Positions 21,001 to 30,851 are shown, counted from the first letter of the stretch. The stretch: 36,929 nt of DNA from Tranzscheliella williamsii (GCA_023212725.1 JALBYF010000109.1:1-36929), one strand, 5' to 3'. The notes: generated by a model from the sequence alone, not told the origin. Translations and numbers: made by a program.

Positions 21001-22227
21001 TCTGCTTCCGTCGTTTCGTGCGATCTCTGCTTCACGTTGCAACTCGGAGATCTGCAGATGTAAGATATCGTTTTGTTCGCCAAGCATTGCCAGTTGACGC
21101 TGATTGTCAAGGGCTTGCATTTGGAACAGTGAGGGACGAGATCGATGGCGGCTGGTTCTCGTGTTGGATTTTGAAGCGGCGCTGTCGCCATCGCCTCGAG
21201 GAGAGGGAAGAAAGTCCGACGGTCTGGAAGAGAAGCTCAGGACGGAATTGCTAGGCGAGCATGGGTGTGAAGAGATGAGTCCGGCATTGCTGGGCACCCA
21301 GACATGCTTCAACGGGCTTTCGATAGCAGGTGTGACGCTGTGGCTAGATCGACTTTCGAAGGCGGCACCAAGGGAAACTGTATGCTTGGGGCGCTCGCAG
21401 AAGTAGTCTGCGCTGCCGCTGGTGGAGGATGGCAACTGGTACGCTAGTGGTGTAGCGTCTGAATCGGTCCTACTCGGCGAAAGATCCGGTTGTGACAGTA
21501 GGTCGATGTCCGTAGTTGGGGGTGAATTCAGCGGTCCAGGCGATGTCCTATGATGCTCGACAGCGTTAGTCGGCTCAGGCACGAAAGCTGGGTCTGTATG
21601 CTGGGAAAAGTCCTGTAACATGGCCTCAACATCGCCTAGACTGTAAAGGCTCGAGCTGGAAGCCATGCTGCTCATGATACCACTGCGAAGCGTCAAATTC
21701 TTCTCCAGCAGAGCTTTGCCAATGTTAGCGGCTACGAGGAGCTTCTGTTCACGTTCACGGACCTTGCGACCTGCCTCGATGAGTAGCTGCTCAAGTTCGT
21801 CACGTTCGAGTTCTCCTAGCCATGCATGGTCGGGCACATGCTCTGCTATCGGCGTCGTTGAGCCGGATGGGCGCTGCTGAGCTTCTGAAGAGAAGAGTCG
21901 ATCCAAATTCGGTCGCCACCTCTTAGCTCTGGACTGCCTGGGTGATGTATTGAGCGCCGCCATTTCGTCAGTTGGGATTGTATCGTCCATAGTCCTTAGT
22001 GTCTCCTTGGGCTGTATGTCCGAAAGAACGTTGCGGGTTAGGCCACCGGCTTCAGCATGGTAAATGGAGCTGGCTTCAGGGCCGCTTGCGCTGGAAATGG
22101 CTACGTCAAGGGAGGGCTGTGCAGGATCGGTGGGCTGGACCGAGGAAATGGGATGGTTATAACTAAGCTTACGCGCGGCGGGCGGCTTCGGCTTCGCAGC
22201 TATACGCTTGGCAGAGTGGGCCGACAT
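18076..22227 (-). CDS. Tail-anchored coiled-coil protein with BICD/HAP1-type CC1-box
   Basis: Single exon, 1383 aa, ATG at 22227. After ~130 disordered residues an acidic helix (ELERDELEQLLIEAG) leads into LLVAANIGKALLEKNLTL, with A166-A-N-I-G170 matching the AAxxG CC1-box by which BICD, BICDR, TRAK/HAP1 and Spindly adaptors bind dynein light intermediate chain. A second coiled coil lies at ~370-445 (LGEQNDILHLQISELQREAE), with shorter ones near 560-600. Most of the rest is Ser/Pro/Arg-rich and disordered, with a Glu run before RRAWAARESG. Close to the end, WIQFALVVFLAFLVTV (~1346-1361) is a single membrane segment followed by ~22 Pro-rich residues. A membrane-anchored dynein adaptor is inferred; the family name is not established. 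Confidence 0.8.
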   Translation of the reverse strand: MSAHSAKRIAAKPKPPAARKLSYNHPISSVQPTDPAQPSLDVAISSASGPEASSIYHAEAGGLTRNVLSDIQPKETLRTMDDTIPTDEMAALNTSPRQSRAKRWRPNLDRLFSSEAQQRPSGSTTPIAEHVPDHAWLGELERDELEQLLIEAGRKVREREQKLLVAANIGKALLEKNLTLRSGIMSSMASSSSLYSLGDVEAMLQDFSQHTDPAFVPEPTNAVEHHRTSPGPLNSPPTTDIDLLSQPDLSPSRTDSDATPLAYQLPSSTSGSADYFCERPKHTVSLGAAFESRSSHSVTPAIESPLKHVWVPSNAGLISSHPCSPSNSVLSFSSRPSDFLPSPRGDGDSAASKSNTRTSRHRSRPSLFQMQALDNQRQLAMLGEQNDILHLQISELQREAEIARNDGSRRLNKLNKEIRGLKAELEAATKRNDELENTVSVPRPPSAPRSPAVRLAIRPVPGSVASPLPARRHQSVLTGPVELEPSTEALGGQPALVDSGTQTQSALPLSTSNLEAMVQSSVHCSSEGESAVLAQLLAKVKELEDINVAMARAEEDFGSRMGRAMEEDERLRDAYRAVEHSVAGQDLELDRALHEHEPSNDQTEASEVSRLLSPDAISTDKHLLVSLDPRGAQHESDLVEPSPSSVASSPARRRRAPGNRHTIEHRKAIRAAVRQAKRQLALNADEAQHMGTTQTTLNMPRSSTDTSLASLASYSIDLSADSSLTSSPRRARLVHRASSASLGLGPPGRPRIRITPSIEDLGARRKKQEDVVSIRHGTSGSGDWTDIASPASSSFLTYASLKPSDALLSGTNQDASPRRRPTRGLQEVNGGTSLPSATSLATSQAAIFSGRNDVVSFRRTYRTRSRSSSFSSVQRFGGNVGPLQQATGPFFSHKDRDGEQRVPGQLSTSVNTSTQRGQSLGTELGSIFGGDDRRDDFHDDDLPQGRRTKTGLLEQHLTSSIKSSSASVSQSAARQLMKQDPSLFQTDRPTATYGRLVPESIDEHNDDLECVLTQNSQPQPDQFALSQSPLRHRDASLFARVQAEDNGEWLGGQQIFETGALQDNDEPRGVQFDLIAAVVGQEPVAWADDDDYGRTISEREAVKLGLVEGPAPRSNLAGRTINALRRGAERGGPPSGHSWGNQTGPGWSGHMTKNGSRIGATLELESADQAEKRNHVEALLRKRRVDLLRERGFDALEKEEEEEEELATTYAYSPQRLRDRSRRAWAARESGLSPARLPRNGSSSGASGSGWAGSSLTPTRPGTHRSTEEWVKDLSCVDAHAVEKVSDEESVGEAEFELLDCPSWKKQGGRGTDYFPTSFRARYHPTMVKQRAAVVAELTYGWAEEWIQFALVVFLAFLVTVEQGPRRAQLKPAAPPGPPQRRM

Positions 22228-24246
22228 GTTGTATTACCTCGGCTCTGGCAAGATAAAAGATTGCCGGCGATCACCGCTAGCGATGATAGACAAAGGCTAG
22301 CACGGGAAGGGGCTGCCAGGCATAGGGACCATCAGGTCGAAAGGATTGCCATCAAAACGTCTGGAGGTGAGGAGATGATGATCTGCCGTGGAGAGGGAAA
22401 TTCAACCGTAAGGATGATGAGCCCTTTGCTGAGCAGCGTCGATGGGGGTTGGCGAACAGTGACACAGCGATCACTTCGCTACGGTAGCCGTGCAGCAAGC
22501 TCAGAGAGCTCAGGGTGAAGGCTGGTCTATGCCTGAGCGCATATGTTAGCTGGGAATGAAGCTCGAACTGCAGAGGACGGAGATATCTATGGATGCTTCA
22601 AGCGCGATTTGCGGAGAGGAGAGCGCTGCAATCCAGCAGAAATTGGAGACAAGGCGGACGCAAAGGGGACAGTGGAGAAAAGCGGCTTGATGAGGCTCGA
22701 TTATGAAGCGTGAGAAGAAAGATATGCCAAGGAGGAGGCTAACCATGACCGCGCTTCTCCTCCATGTGCAATTCTGGGCAAGTTCGACGCTTCTGCCTCG
22801 ATAGCCTAAAGGACGGCTAAGCAAGATGTGCGCAAGAGGATTACGTTCCGCTGCCTGTATTCAGTCTCAGTCTAATCCATCAAAGACTAGTTCCAGCGTC
22901 GGAATCGGCCATCGTCCGCTTCTGCCTAAGCCACTCAAGCAACGCATTACCTCACTGAGGGCTTTCAACATTGTCGGCTTGTTCAGCCTTCAGAGCTGAC
23001 TGGATAGGCGACTGAGATGCAGCAGATCAGCGCCAGGCTCGCTTCTGCGCTCCAACGGCTGTAAGAAGGGGAGCGGTCGACTTCCGAACCCTTCTTGTCT
23101 AGCTAGGCATTTAGAGCCACAGTAGTAATGTGAACTTATGACTACTGTTGTTGCTTCGGCTTCGAGCTCCGACGCGAAGTGCGTGTGTTGGTCTCGGAGA
23201 AAGCGAAAGCAACACTTTCGAACCACAGTAACGCTCGATGGCATACGCGCAATTCAAAACAACCGCCTCAGCTTTCACGACGAATGACTGCCCTTTCCCA
23301 GCCGCAGCATACACCACACTTCAGACATTGATCTGGCTCTCACCACGTTCAAGTTGATTTGGCGGAGATCTTGCAGTCATCACCTGTACCAGTTAACAGG
23401 CGGTCGCTACAGTATCAAGAAACAGATGGCATGCGTGAGGTGCCAACGAGGAGCGACAAGGAAGCATGGACACCATCCCTGCTTGGCAAACGCCTGGCCC
23501 TTTCATGCGCTTGTCAGGGGGTCCTTCCAACGGGCTAGTGCTCGAGATCTCCCGATTGTGTTGGTGCATTAGAGGTGGCTTGCGTGAAATTAGGCCATGG
23601 GAACGCGCCATCGCAGCCAACAAGCGACGCGACATGAATCACGCTCCTTGTCCCCGGCGACGGTCTGAGGAATTCGTGTCACATTATTTTCGTAGACTGC
23701 ATCTGCCAACAAGCTTGTCCCCAGCCGGTTGTACCCTAGGATGAACGTGGCATAGTTGGCGGTCTCTCGATTCCATGAGCTGCAACATGCCTTGGCATGC
23801 CCTGATTCGCTTCAGAGCAAAGATACAACACGCTTACCGCTTGAAAAGATCTAACATTTCAACATGTCATTGTGACGATCGACTCGGCCATGTTGTCTGA
23901 GTTGGCTTGCCTATTGCCAGGGCCAGCAGACCGCGGTAAGTCATAGTCACAGAGTTTGTGAGTACCACAAGTCACAGTGTGAGTGTGGAGGGCAGGCGCC
24001 ATATCATGTTAGATCAAGTCGATATGGCTGGCGCTCGAAAAGGTTCGACTTTTTTCGATGGGATTCATTGGCGAATTTGTTGCGGCCGAGACGTGGCCAA
24101 GAAGAAGTAAGCACGACCGGGGATCACCATCCAGGTGCGCACGACATCCTCTAACTGAGCATACTCGGCGCGATACAGCTATCCTTGGCCCGCACGCATA
24201 CCGCCTAGCTTGGCTGCTACGAAGTGCCACCCTTCGCAACCGAACC
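22228..24246. other. Two-kilobase gene-free stretch upstream of two divergent genes
   Basis: It separates the coiled-coil gene (reverse) from the CHORD gene (forward) and is the longest gene-free stretch inside the core. It holds small ORFs only: one of 92 codons on the reverse strand (22824-22546) is hydrophobic and Cys-bearing but lies where the coiled-coil gene's leader would be. Near 23945-23990 are TCACA/TGTGA half-sites, including the palindrome TCACAGTGTGA, ~265 bp before the CHORD ATG. No tRNA or known RNA seen. An unannotated non-coding transcript or a small intron-containing gene is possible. Confidence 0.45.
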
Positions 24247-25335
24247 ATGGTCATCTGTACACGTCGCGGCTGCGGCGTCGACTTTGATGCCTCGTCGGCG
24301 TCGGCGGGTGCGCAAGAGTGTCATCACCACCCCGGCGCGCCTGTCTTCCACGAGGGCCTCAAGTCGTGGTCGTGCTGCAAGGACACGAACAAGCCTGTGA
24401 TGGAGTTCGACCAGTTCCTTGCCATTCCAGGCTGCCAGTCCACCACCGGCCATTCGACGGAGAAGCAGGCTGCGCCCACCGTCAAGAGCGGCGCCGTGGT
24501 GTCCGACTCGGAGGCGGCCAGCTCCTCGGGTGTCGAGGTGGTTGCCAAGGATCCGGCAGGGAAGGAGACCTTTGGCACAGCGAATTCCGGTGTGACCCAA
24601 CCTCTGACCGGCAACTCGCTGCTAGCTGCGCAGAACGCGACGGCGTCCTCCAAGGCGTCGTCGTCGTCATCCGCGGTGCCGCAAGAGGCGAGCGAGGAGC
24701 AGGATGCACCAGCATCGGATGCGCACATTGCGGCTGGAGCGGTGTGCAAGCGCGGCGGCTGTGGCTACAAGTTCGAGGGCGGGGTGCGCGAGCGGTCGCA
24801 GGAGACGTGTAAGCACCACAAGGGCTCTCCGATCTTTCACGAGGGGTCCAAGGGCTGGTCGTGCTGCAAACGGCGGGTGCTTGACTTCAACGATTTTCTG
24901 CAGATCGAGCCGTGCACGGTCGCCGCGTCGGGGCATCTCTTCGTGGGCGCGGCCAAGGCGGCGTCCGACGGCAGCGTAGGGGAAGAACGCGTCGACTGTC
25001 GGATGGACCACTACGAGACACCCAACGACGTACGGCTGACGGTGTACGCCAAGGGCGTCGACCCCGCCTCGAGCAGCATCGACCTCCAGGACGACCAGGT
25101 GGTCTTCTCGCTTGCTCTCCCGCCCGCACCCGCCTCCGCCGCTCCCCGCCGCTTCCAAAAGATCCTCCGCACCTTCGCCCCCATCGACCCCTCCGCCTCC
25201 TCGTACACCATCACCAAGTTCAAGGTCGACCTCATCCTCACCAAGCAGGCAAAGGGCCACAGCTGGCCCTGCCTCGAGTCCGGCGACAAGGTCTTCGGCT
25301 ACGGCCTCACTTTCGGCCGTGACAAGGACAAGTAG
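24247..25335 (+). CDS. CHORD-CS domain HSP90 co-chaperone (CHORDC1/RAR1 family)
   Basis: 362 aa, single exon. The frame is open further upstream to an ATG at 24058, but the first CHORD zinc module begins at residue 4 from the ATG at 24247, so that start is chosen. CHORD1 (~4-66) has CTRRGCGVDFD, CHHHPGAPVFHEG and WSCC; CHORD2 (~167-228) has CKRGGCGYKFEG, CKHHKGSPIFHEG, WSCCKRRVLDFNDF and IEPC. The full zinc-ligand Cys/His sets appear present. A CS (p23-like) domain fills ~245-345. These proteins bind HSP90 and, in plants, SGT1; the animal and fungal members with the same CHORD-CHORD-CS order act in stress response and centrosome or growth control. The linker between CHORDs is low complexity. 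Convergent with ctf18. Confidence 0.95.
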   Translation: MVICTRRGCGVDFDASSASAGAQECHHHPGAPVFHEGLKSWSCCKDTNKPVMEFDQFLAIPGCQSTTGHSTEKQAAPTVKSGAVVSDSEAASSSGVEVVAKDPAGKETFGTANSGVTQPLTGNSLLAAQNATASSKASSSSSAVPQEASEEQDAPASDAHIAAGAVCKRGGCGYKFEGGVRERSQETCKHHKGSPIFHEGSKGWSCCKRRVLDFNDFLQIEPCTVAASGHLFVGAAKAASDGSVGEERVDCRMDHYETPNDVRLTVYAKGVDPASSSIDLQDDQVVFSLALPPAPASAAPRRFQKILRTFAPIDPSASSYTITKFKVDLILTKQAKGHSWPCLESGDKVFGYGLTFGRDKDK

Positions 25336-25483
25336 CCCTCTTGCACTGCCTACTCTACCGTCTTGCCATCCCTGTACAACTCGAACGCATAATCTTTCTT
25401 CGCAGCATACCGGCACGCACAAGTCTGTGAGATGCTCGTGTGTCTTGGCCCTGGCTCGGGAGTAGGGCGTGGCGTGACACTAT

Positions 25484-28400
25484 CTACAAGAGTGCCGACA
25501 TCTTGAGGGGGCGCCGGACGGCATTGGAGAATCCCTCGTGGTAGCGGTAGAAGACCTTGATTTTGGGCTGGTGGGCGGTTGCCGGGGGTTGGGTGCGCTT
25601 GCCGAGGATGGCTGGGGTGGTGTGGAGTGAGGCGGTGGCGGTGGCGGTGGTGGTGGGGGGTGCGATGGGGCGGCCGAAGAAGTCGAGGGCGGCTTTGGTG
25701 GGGGCTGTGGGGGTAGTGGGGTTGTTGTGCGTGTTGGTGCGGTAGATGGCGGTGGCGGCGCGGGAGGTGTTGGCGGCGGGCAGGTGGGGGGCGGGGACGC
25801 GGCCGCGTGCGGCGATGCGCTGGAGCTCGTTGGCGACCAGCTGGCGGACAGCGAAGCGCGAGGGCGCAACATCGCGCGAGCGCTGCGCGTCAAACTGGGT
25901 AAAGACGTCCAGCGGCGGCTCGAAGCGGTAGACGAGCTGGCCGGGCGCAGTCGCGCCCTCGTCCTCCGCAACGCGGTCCTGGACAAACCGGATATGGAGC
26001 GCATCCATGAGCGCCACCAGCGCACCAAACGTCTCCTGCTCGCCCCGCCGCGCCAGCTGGTTATTCACCGGCCGCAGCTCCGGCGTCAGAATCCGCATCA
26101 GCGCCGGCCCCAGCTCCGTCACCAGCGCCAGCCGGCTGTACTGCGCGCGCACTCCGTCCGGCAGCACCCCCTCCACCTGCGCCACAATCTCGTTGAAGGC
26201 GCTCAGCTTCAGATAATGCTCGTGGTCCGCCTTGGGATACTCGGGCAGTGCGTTGCCGACATTGGCAAACAGCAGATGCCAGCAGACAAACGACCACGGC
26301 ACAAAGCCCAGCAGCTCGTGGTTTCCGTGCGACCAAATCCGCGCATGTAGGCTCTCCCCAAAGTACAGCCAGTCGTGCGCCTCCCGGTAGCGCTCCCAGC
26401 CATCATCGACGGCACGCAGCGTTGGATAGTGCTCGAAGCAGCCCTGCGCCAGCTTGTCGTACTCGTTGCACGATGTCACTTCGTGCACGATCCGGTTGAT
26501 GTTCTCCTGCGGCGTATCCACCATCGCATGGTCGGCCTGCTTACCGGCGCTTGCCGAGACCGATACCGCCGAGGCCTTGCGCGACGAGTTCCAGGGCACC
26601 TCGGCAGACTGTGCATTGGAGCCTTTCATGCTCGAGGCGACCTGTTGCTTTCGGTTCTGGCGGCGGAAGAGGACCTCCCATGCCTTGTGCACGCTGCTGC
26701 CCGTGTCTTTGATGCCGAACTCGGCGCTTTTGACCGCGGCCTCGGTCAGCGCGATGTTCTTGGTCTTGGCGAACTCGAGCGCATTGAGGCAGGAGCGAAT
26801 GTCGCCGTTGGTGAGCTCAGCGAGCAGCGACAAGCCACGTGTCTCGACGGGGAGTCTCTCGATCTCACAGACCTCGCGTAGACGTTTAACGACGAGAGCG
26901 GTGGCAGGTTTGTTCAGCCGGACCAGTCGGGCAAGCGGGCGCAGTGCGCGCAGCGCGGGGGCGTACAGGTCGTTGCAGATGCAGATGATGGGACGCAGCA
27001 GCGGCTTGTGGCCCTTGCGCTTCTTCTTCTGGCCGCGCGCCGCCAGCCCCGACACCTTGGCCTCGGAACCCTTTCCGAGTTCGATTAGCTTGACGAGGGC
27101 GCGGACAAAGCCGGCGGAATCACCTCCTTTGCCGCCACCTCCACCGGTGGCACCGTCAATCTCGTCGATCACCACGAGCGTGGGACGCGGATCGCGAAGA
27201 CTACTGCTTTCCAAGGCGGTCTTGATTGTGTCTTCCACCGCGCCAGCGGACCGCGCGTCGCTGGCGTTGAGCTCGTAGACGTTGTAGCCGGCGTGTTGGG
27301 CGATGACGTGAGCCAGCGTTGTCTTGCCAAGGCCGGGGGGACCCGAGACCATCAGTATGCGTTCGCTCGGCCGGCCATACGGATCCTTCCACGGCGGCTT
27401 GGTGTGCAACGCGTCTGGGTCGGCACTGTATTTAGCTTGGAGATGCTGCTGCTGGCGTTCCTTGCGCATGTTCCGGCGCTTGAAGACACACTCGTCCCAC
27501 TCCTTGAGCCAGCCGAGCACAGAGCGGTGCACCCGCTCATCGCCAACCAGCTCGGTGAACTTGGTGGGGCGATGCTTGTCTACCCACATCCTTGCGCTGG
27601 ACGGGCTGGATCGTGCTGGCGCAGCCGCCTCGTTGTTCCGCTGCTCGGCCTCGTCGCGCTCCACAACCTCGAGCGCCTTGAGCGCCTCGACCGAGTCGAG
27701 GAGCTGATGGATAGGGCGCGACAGGAGCATAGACGCATCGACGTGGCTCATGAGTGCCGGTGGCTTCCACCCCTTCATTTTCTTTCGCTTCTCGAACCGG
27801 ACGCTTTTCCCGTCAAGGGTAGTGGCGTTGATAAATCCCGCGGGGATATACTTGGGAATGGCTGCTGGTGGCGCGTTTCGTGGCGGCCTGGAGGGGCCTG
27901 GTTGTGCTGATGGCGGCGGAGACCCAAAAAGCTCCAAGTGCTGATTGCCATGGCCCTGCACCGGATCGTATGCATCGCTCGTGCTCGGCTGAGCCGCGGG
28001 CGGAAGCGTCTGCCCTCTTTGTACTCCGTATACTATTTCAGCGAGGCGCGGAGAGCCGTGTCGCGGCGACGTGAGCAGCAGGCCGTTCGACTCGAGCATG
28101 GTGGGAGAAGTAGATGCAGCCGAGGAAGGCTGCGTCGGTTGCGCCTCGGACACAGATGACTGCGAAGCCGCTGCTGCTTCGGTCTCTGCCTGCAAAAACG
28201 CTGCTAGCTCGTCGTCATCCCGCGCTGCTGTGGCATGCTGCGGGTGCTGTGCAGGCGGGGTGTGTCGGCGCAGCTCGGCCTCGTCATCCAGAAGCTGGTC
28301 CAGGTCAAAATCGCCGTCGAGGTCCATGCTCGTATCTCTCTCCTGGCTTCCTAAGTAGCCAGTTTTTGCAGCGGGTTGCAGCGCATATGCATTGAGCGCC

Positions 28401-28537
28401 TTTTGCACCTCGCTCTGCGAAAGGGGCGGGCTGAGCAAATTGACGTCGCGCGGAGCGAGCGGGCGAGGGTCGAAGGCGAAGAGGTCATCTGCGCACGGCA
28501 CGTCCACGTCCAACAGACCGTTGCCCTCGAGAAGCAT
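25484..28537 (-). CDS. ctf18: Ctf18, large subunit of the alternative clamp loader Ctf18-RFC
   Basis: AAA+ ATPase that with Rfc2-5, Ctf8 and Dcc1 loads PCNA and supports sister-chromatid cohesion and checkpoint signalling. The frame is open to 28678, but the first ATG is 28537, giving 1017 aa. The N-terminus is disordered and acidic. WVDKHRPTKFTELVGDERVH opens the RFC region; Walker A is SGPPGLGKTT with K405, Walker B VVIDEIDG with D458-E459; NASDARS and CNDLYAPALRALRPLARLVR follow, then NGDIRSCLNALEF of sensor 2. The extreme C-terminus, IKVFYRYHEGFSNAVRRP, is the conserved Ctf18 tail that binds Ctf8-Dcc1. Relative to yeast Ctf18 (about 740 aa) the extra length is mainly at the N-terminus. 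Tandem with, and 375 bp downstream of, the MCC beta gene; that gap shows nothing notable. Confidence 0.96.
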   Translation of the reverse strand: MLLEGNGLLDVDVPCADDLFAFDPRPLAPRDVNLLSPPLSQSEVQKALNAYALQPAAKTGYLGSQERDTSMDLDGDFDLDQLLDDEAELRRHTPPAQHPQHATAARDDDELAAFLQAETEAAAASQSSVSEAQPTQPSSAASTSPTMLESNGLLLTSPRHGSPRLAEIVYGVQRGQTLPPAAQPSTSDAYDPVQGHGNQHLELFGSPPPSAQPGPSRPPRNAPPAAIPKYIPAGFINATTLDGKSVRFEKRKKMKGWKPPALMSHVDASMLLSRPIHQLLDSVEALKALEVVERDEAEQRNNEAAAPARSSPSSARMWVDKHRPTKFTELVGDERVHRSVLGWLKEWDECVFKRRNMRKERQQQHLQAKYSADPDALHTKPPWKDPYGRPSERILMVSGPPGLGKTTLAHVIAQHAGYNVYELNASDARSAGAVEDTIKTALESSSLRDPRPTLVVIDEIDGATGGGGGKGGDSAGFVRALVKLIELGKGSEAKVSGLAARGQKKKRKGHKPLLRPIICICNDLYAPALRALRPLARLVRLNKPATALVVKRLREVCEIERLPVETRGLSLLAELTNGDIRSCLNALEFAKTKNIALTEAAVKSAEFGIKDTGSSVHKAWEVLFRRQNRKQQVASSMKGSNAQSAEVPWNSSRKASAVSVSASAGKQADHAMVDTPQENINRIVHEVTSCNEYDKLAQGCFEHYPTLRAVDDGWERYREAHDWLYFGESLHARIWSHGNHELLGFVPWSFVCWHLLFANVGNALPEYPKADHEHYLKLSAFNEIVAQVEGVLPDGVRAQYSRLALVTELGPALMRILTPELRPVNNQLARRGEQETFGALVALMDALHIRFVQDRVAEDEGATAPGQLVYRFEPPLDVFTQFDAQRSRDVAPSRFAVRQLVANELQRIAARGRVPAPHLPAANTSRAATAIYRTNTHNNPTTPTAPTKAALDFFGRPIAPPTTTATATASLHTTPAILGKRTQPPATAHQPKIKVFYRYHEGFSNAVRRPLKMSALL

Positions 28538-28912
28538 CGTGTTGACAGGCTCCGTTGCAGGCCGGATGGGTCTCTGCAAGAAAGGGGCTGACAGTGGACT
28601 AAGTGGCGAGCGAGGTGGGTAGAAGAAGAGGGTCGAGAGAAGCCAGCATTGTGATTGTAACGCCAAAAGTAACACCACACGAAAGCGTATATCCTCCGTG
28701 GCGCGACGCGTAAATGGCGTGATCTAACATCTCTCCGCCAACACAAATTCGTGACTGCTTCGCTACATTCACTCTTACACACAGACAGAGACGAGCTGGT
28801 CATAAGGACCTCGGGGTCGACGCCCAGACGCAAGAAATCCCGGACGGCATGCTAACGGGACGTTGAGTGCGGGCTGTGTAGATATCAGTGCCACTGGGAA
28901 AGAGGCTATGAT

Positions 28913-30851
28913 TTACATCCTGTGCGAGGAGGGGCCCAACGATAAGGTCAGTATTACTAGTGTCAGAGGGTGACCGACGAGCAGCGGTAGGAATGTGTGC
29001 GCTCACCTGTATACGCCGTCTCCGTAGCTGTTGCCGTCCCAAGCAGGATGCCTGGCGCCGCCAGAGTCGCCGCGTTGGGTGCTCCTCCACCGGCCGGTGT
29101 TGGCGAGGCTAAGGCCGAGGGCCAGCACGCTCCGTGTGTCCTGGGGACGGATGATACCGTCGTCCCAGAGGCGGGCCGTGGCGAACTCGGGCTCACACTG
29201 CTTCTCAATGGCGTCCTTGAGGCCGTCCTGCTTGCTCTTGTCGCTACTGACGCTGCCCATGACCTGACTCAGCTGCTCGCCGCCCATGACGCCGACGCGT
29301 GCGTTGGGCCACATCCATAGGAAGCGCGGGCTGTACGCCCGGCCACACATGCCGTAGTTTCCGGCGCCGAAGCTACCCCCGACGATGACGGTGAACTTGG
29401 GAACGCTGGCACAAGCCACGGCGCGCACCATCTTGGCGCCGTCCTTGGCAATGCCAGAGCGCTCCGCCTTGGTACCCACCATATACCCGGTCACGTTGAC
29501 CAGAAAGACAAGCGGGATCTGGCGCTGGTTGCAGAGCTGGATGAAGCTGGTCGCCTTCTTGGCCGACTCGCCGAACAAGATGCCGTTGTTGCCGATGATG
29601 CCCACATCCTGCCCCGCGATTTTGGCAAAGCCGGTGACGATGGTCTTGCCGTACAGTTTCTTAAACTCGTGGAAGCGCGAGCCATCGACCGTTCGCGCGA
29701 TGATGTCCCGAATATCGAACGGCTTGCGTGCATTCTCGGGTACGATGCCGTTCAGTTCGGCGCTGTCATAGACCGGCGCCTGGAAGGTGTCTTCGGCCGC
29801 GACTGGCTTGTGCTGGCCACACTGGCCTAGGTTGGCCACCGCCTCTCGTGCCAGTATGATTGCATGCGCATCATCGAGCGCTAGGTGGTCGGTGACACCA
29901 GACTCGGTACAGTGCATCTCGCCTCCGCCGAGAGTCTTGAAAATGCGGCAGAAAGAATCATAGTAGCGATTAGTAGGCGTACGGGGCCAGCGCAAAGAGC
30001 ATGGAGCGTGTGGGCCGACTTACCTCGTCATCGACGACCTCGCCGAGGGCCGCTTTGACGAGCGGTGGCCCTGCGAGAAAGATGGTGCCCTGCTTGCGCA
30101 CGATGATGGTTTCGTCTGCCATGGCGGGGACGTAAGCGCCTCCGGCGACGCTGATGCCGTGGACGACAGAGATTTGGGGAATCCCGAGGGCGGACATCTG
30201 TGCCATGTTGTAGAAGATCCTGCCAAAGTGGTTCTCGTCCGGGAAGACGTCAGCTTGGTGCGGGAGCGCCGCGCCACCGCTCTCGTTGAGGTAGACGCAC
30301 GGCAGGCGGTTCTCACGCGCGATGGCCTGGGCGCGCAGATGCTTCTTGACGGAGATGGGGTAGTAGCTGCCGCCCTTGACGGTGGGGTCGTTGGCGACGA
30401 TCATGCACTCGACGCCAGAGACGCGACCGATGCCCGAGATGACACCCGCACCGGGCACATCGTCGCTGCCATACATCTGGTAGGCGGCCATCTTCGAGAG
30501 CTCGAGGAAGGGCGAGCCATGGTCGAGCAGTGCGGCGACACGGTCGCGCGGCAGCATCTTGCCGCGTGAGATATGACGAGCACGCGCCTTCTCGCTGCCG
30601 CCGAGCGCGAGCTTGGCATGCGTCGCATCGAGTTTCCGCACCAGCGAGTCCATGTACGCCTTGTTCGCAACAAAGTCCTCCGAACTTGGGTCAACGTTGT
30701 TCGGCAGCACGCACTGCTGCTCCTCGAACGTGGACTGCCAAGACGAGCGGTACATCCTCGCTGTGGCTGGTGCTCCCCTTGGCGCGACTGGCACAGCTTG
30801 TGCGGACGCGGCAACCAACGCGCGCAGCGACCGCCTGGTCGTAACCAACAT
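28913..30851 (-). CDS. Methylcrotonoyl-CoA carboxylase beta subunit, mitochondrial (three exons)
   Basis: Carboxyltransferase half of the biotin enzyme of leucine breakdown in the mitochondrial matrix. The upstream frame to 30884 has no ATG; the first ATG, 30851, begins an Arg/Ala-rich presequence ([18 protein letters not shown]). Exons: 30851-30024 (276 codons), 29935-29007, and 28919-28913, total 587 aa. Introns are 30023-29936 (GTAAGT...TTCAAG, with CTAAT branch site) and 29006-28920 (GTGAGC...GCACAG). The last exon is 7 nt and gives only the end of Arg, Met and TAA, restoring the usual ...VxRM ending. The two crotonase-like halves are complete: [15 protein letters not shown] and [14 protein letters not shown] in the first, [31 protein letters not shown] and [20 protein letters not shown] in the second. 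The alpha subunit is not in the window. Divergent from the CtIP gene. Confidence 0.96.
28920..29006 (-). other. MCC beta intron 2, before a 7-nt terminal exon
   Basis: An 87-nt intron, donor GTGAGC at 29006, acceptor GCACAG ending at 28920. The donor itself supplies a TGA stop if the intron is kept, so splicing changes the protein only by the final Met. Confidence 0.88.
29936..30023 (-). other. MCC beta intron 1
   Basis: An 88-nt phase-0 intron with GTAAGT donor, CTAAT branch-like site and TTCAAG acceptor. Splicing joins VVDDE to TLGGGEMHC, continuous in the family. Confidence 0.95.

Noticed and set aside
24058..24246. In-frame upstream ATG of the CHORD protein
   Set aside because: The added 63 residues show no conservation-like features, whereas the CHORD zinc module starts right after the ATG at 24247.
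28538..28678. Extended N-terminus of Ctf18 from 28678
   Set aside because: The extension starts at GTG and has no ATG before 28537, which is in a good initiation context.
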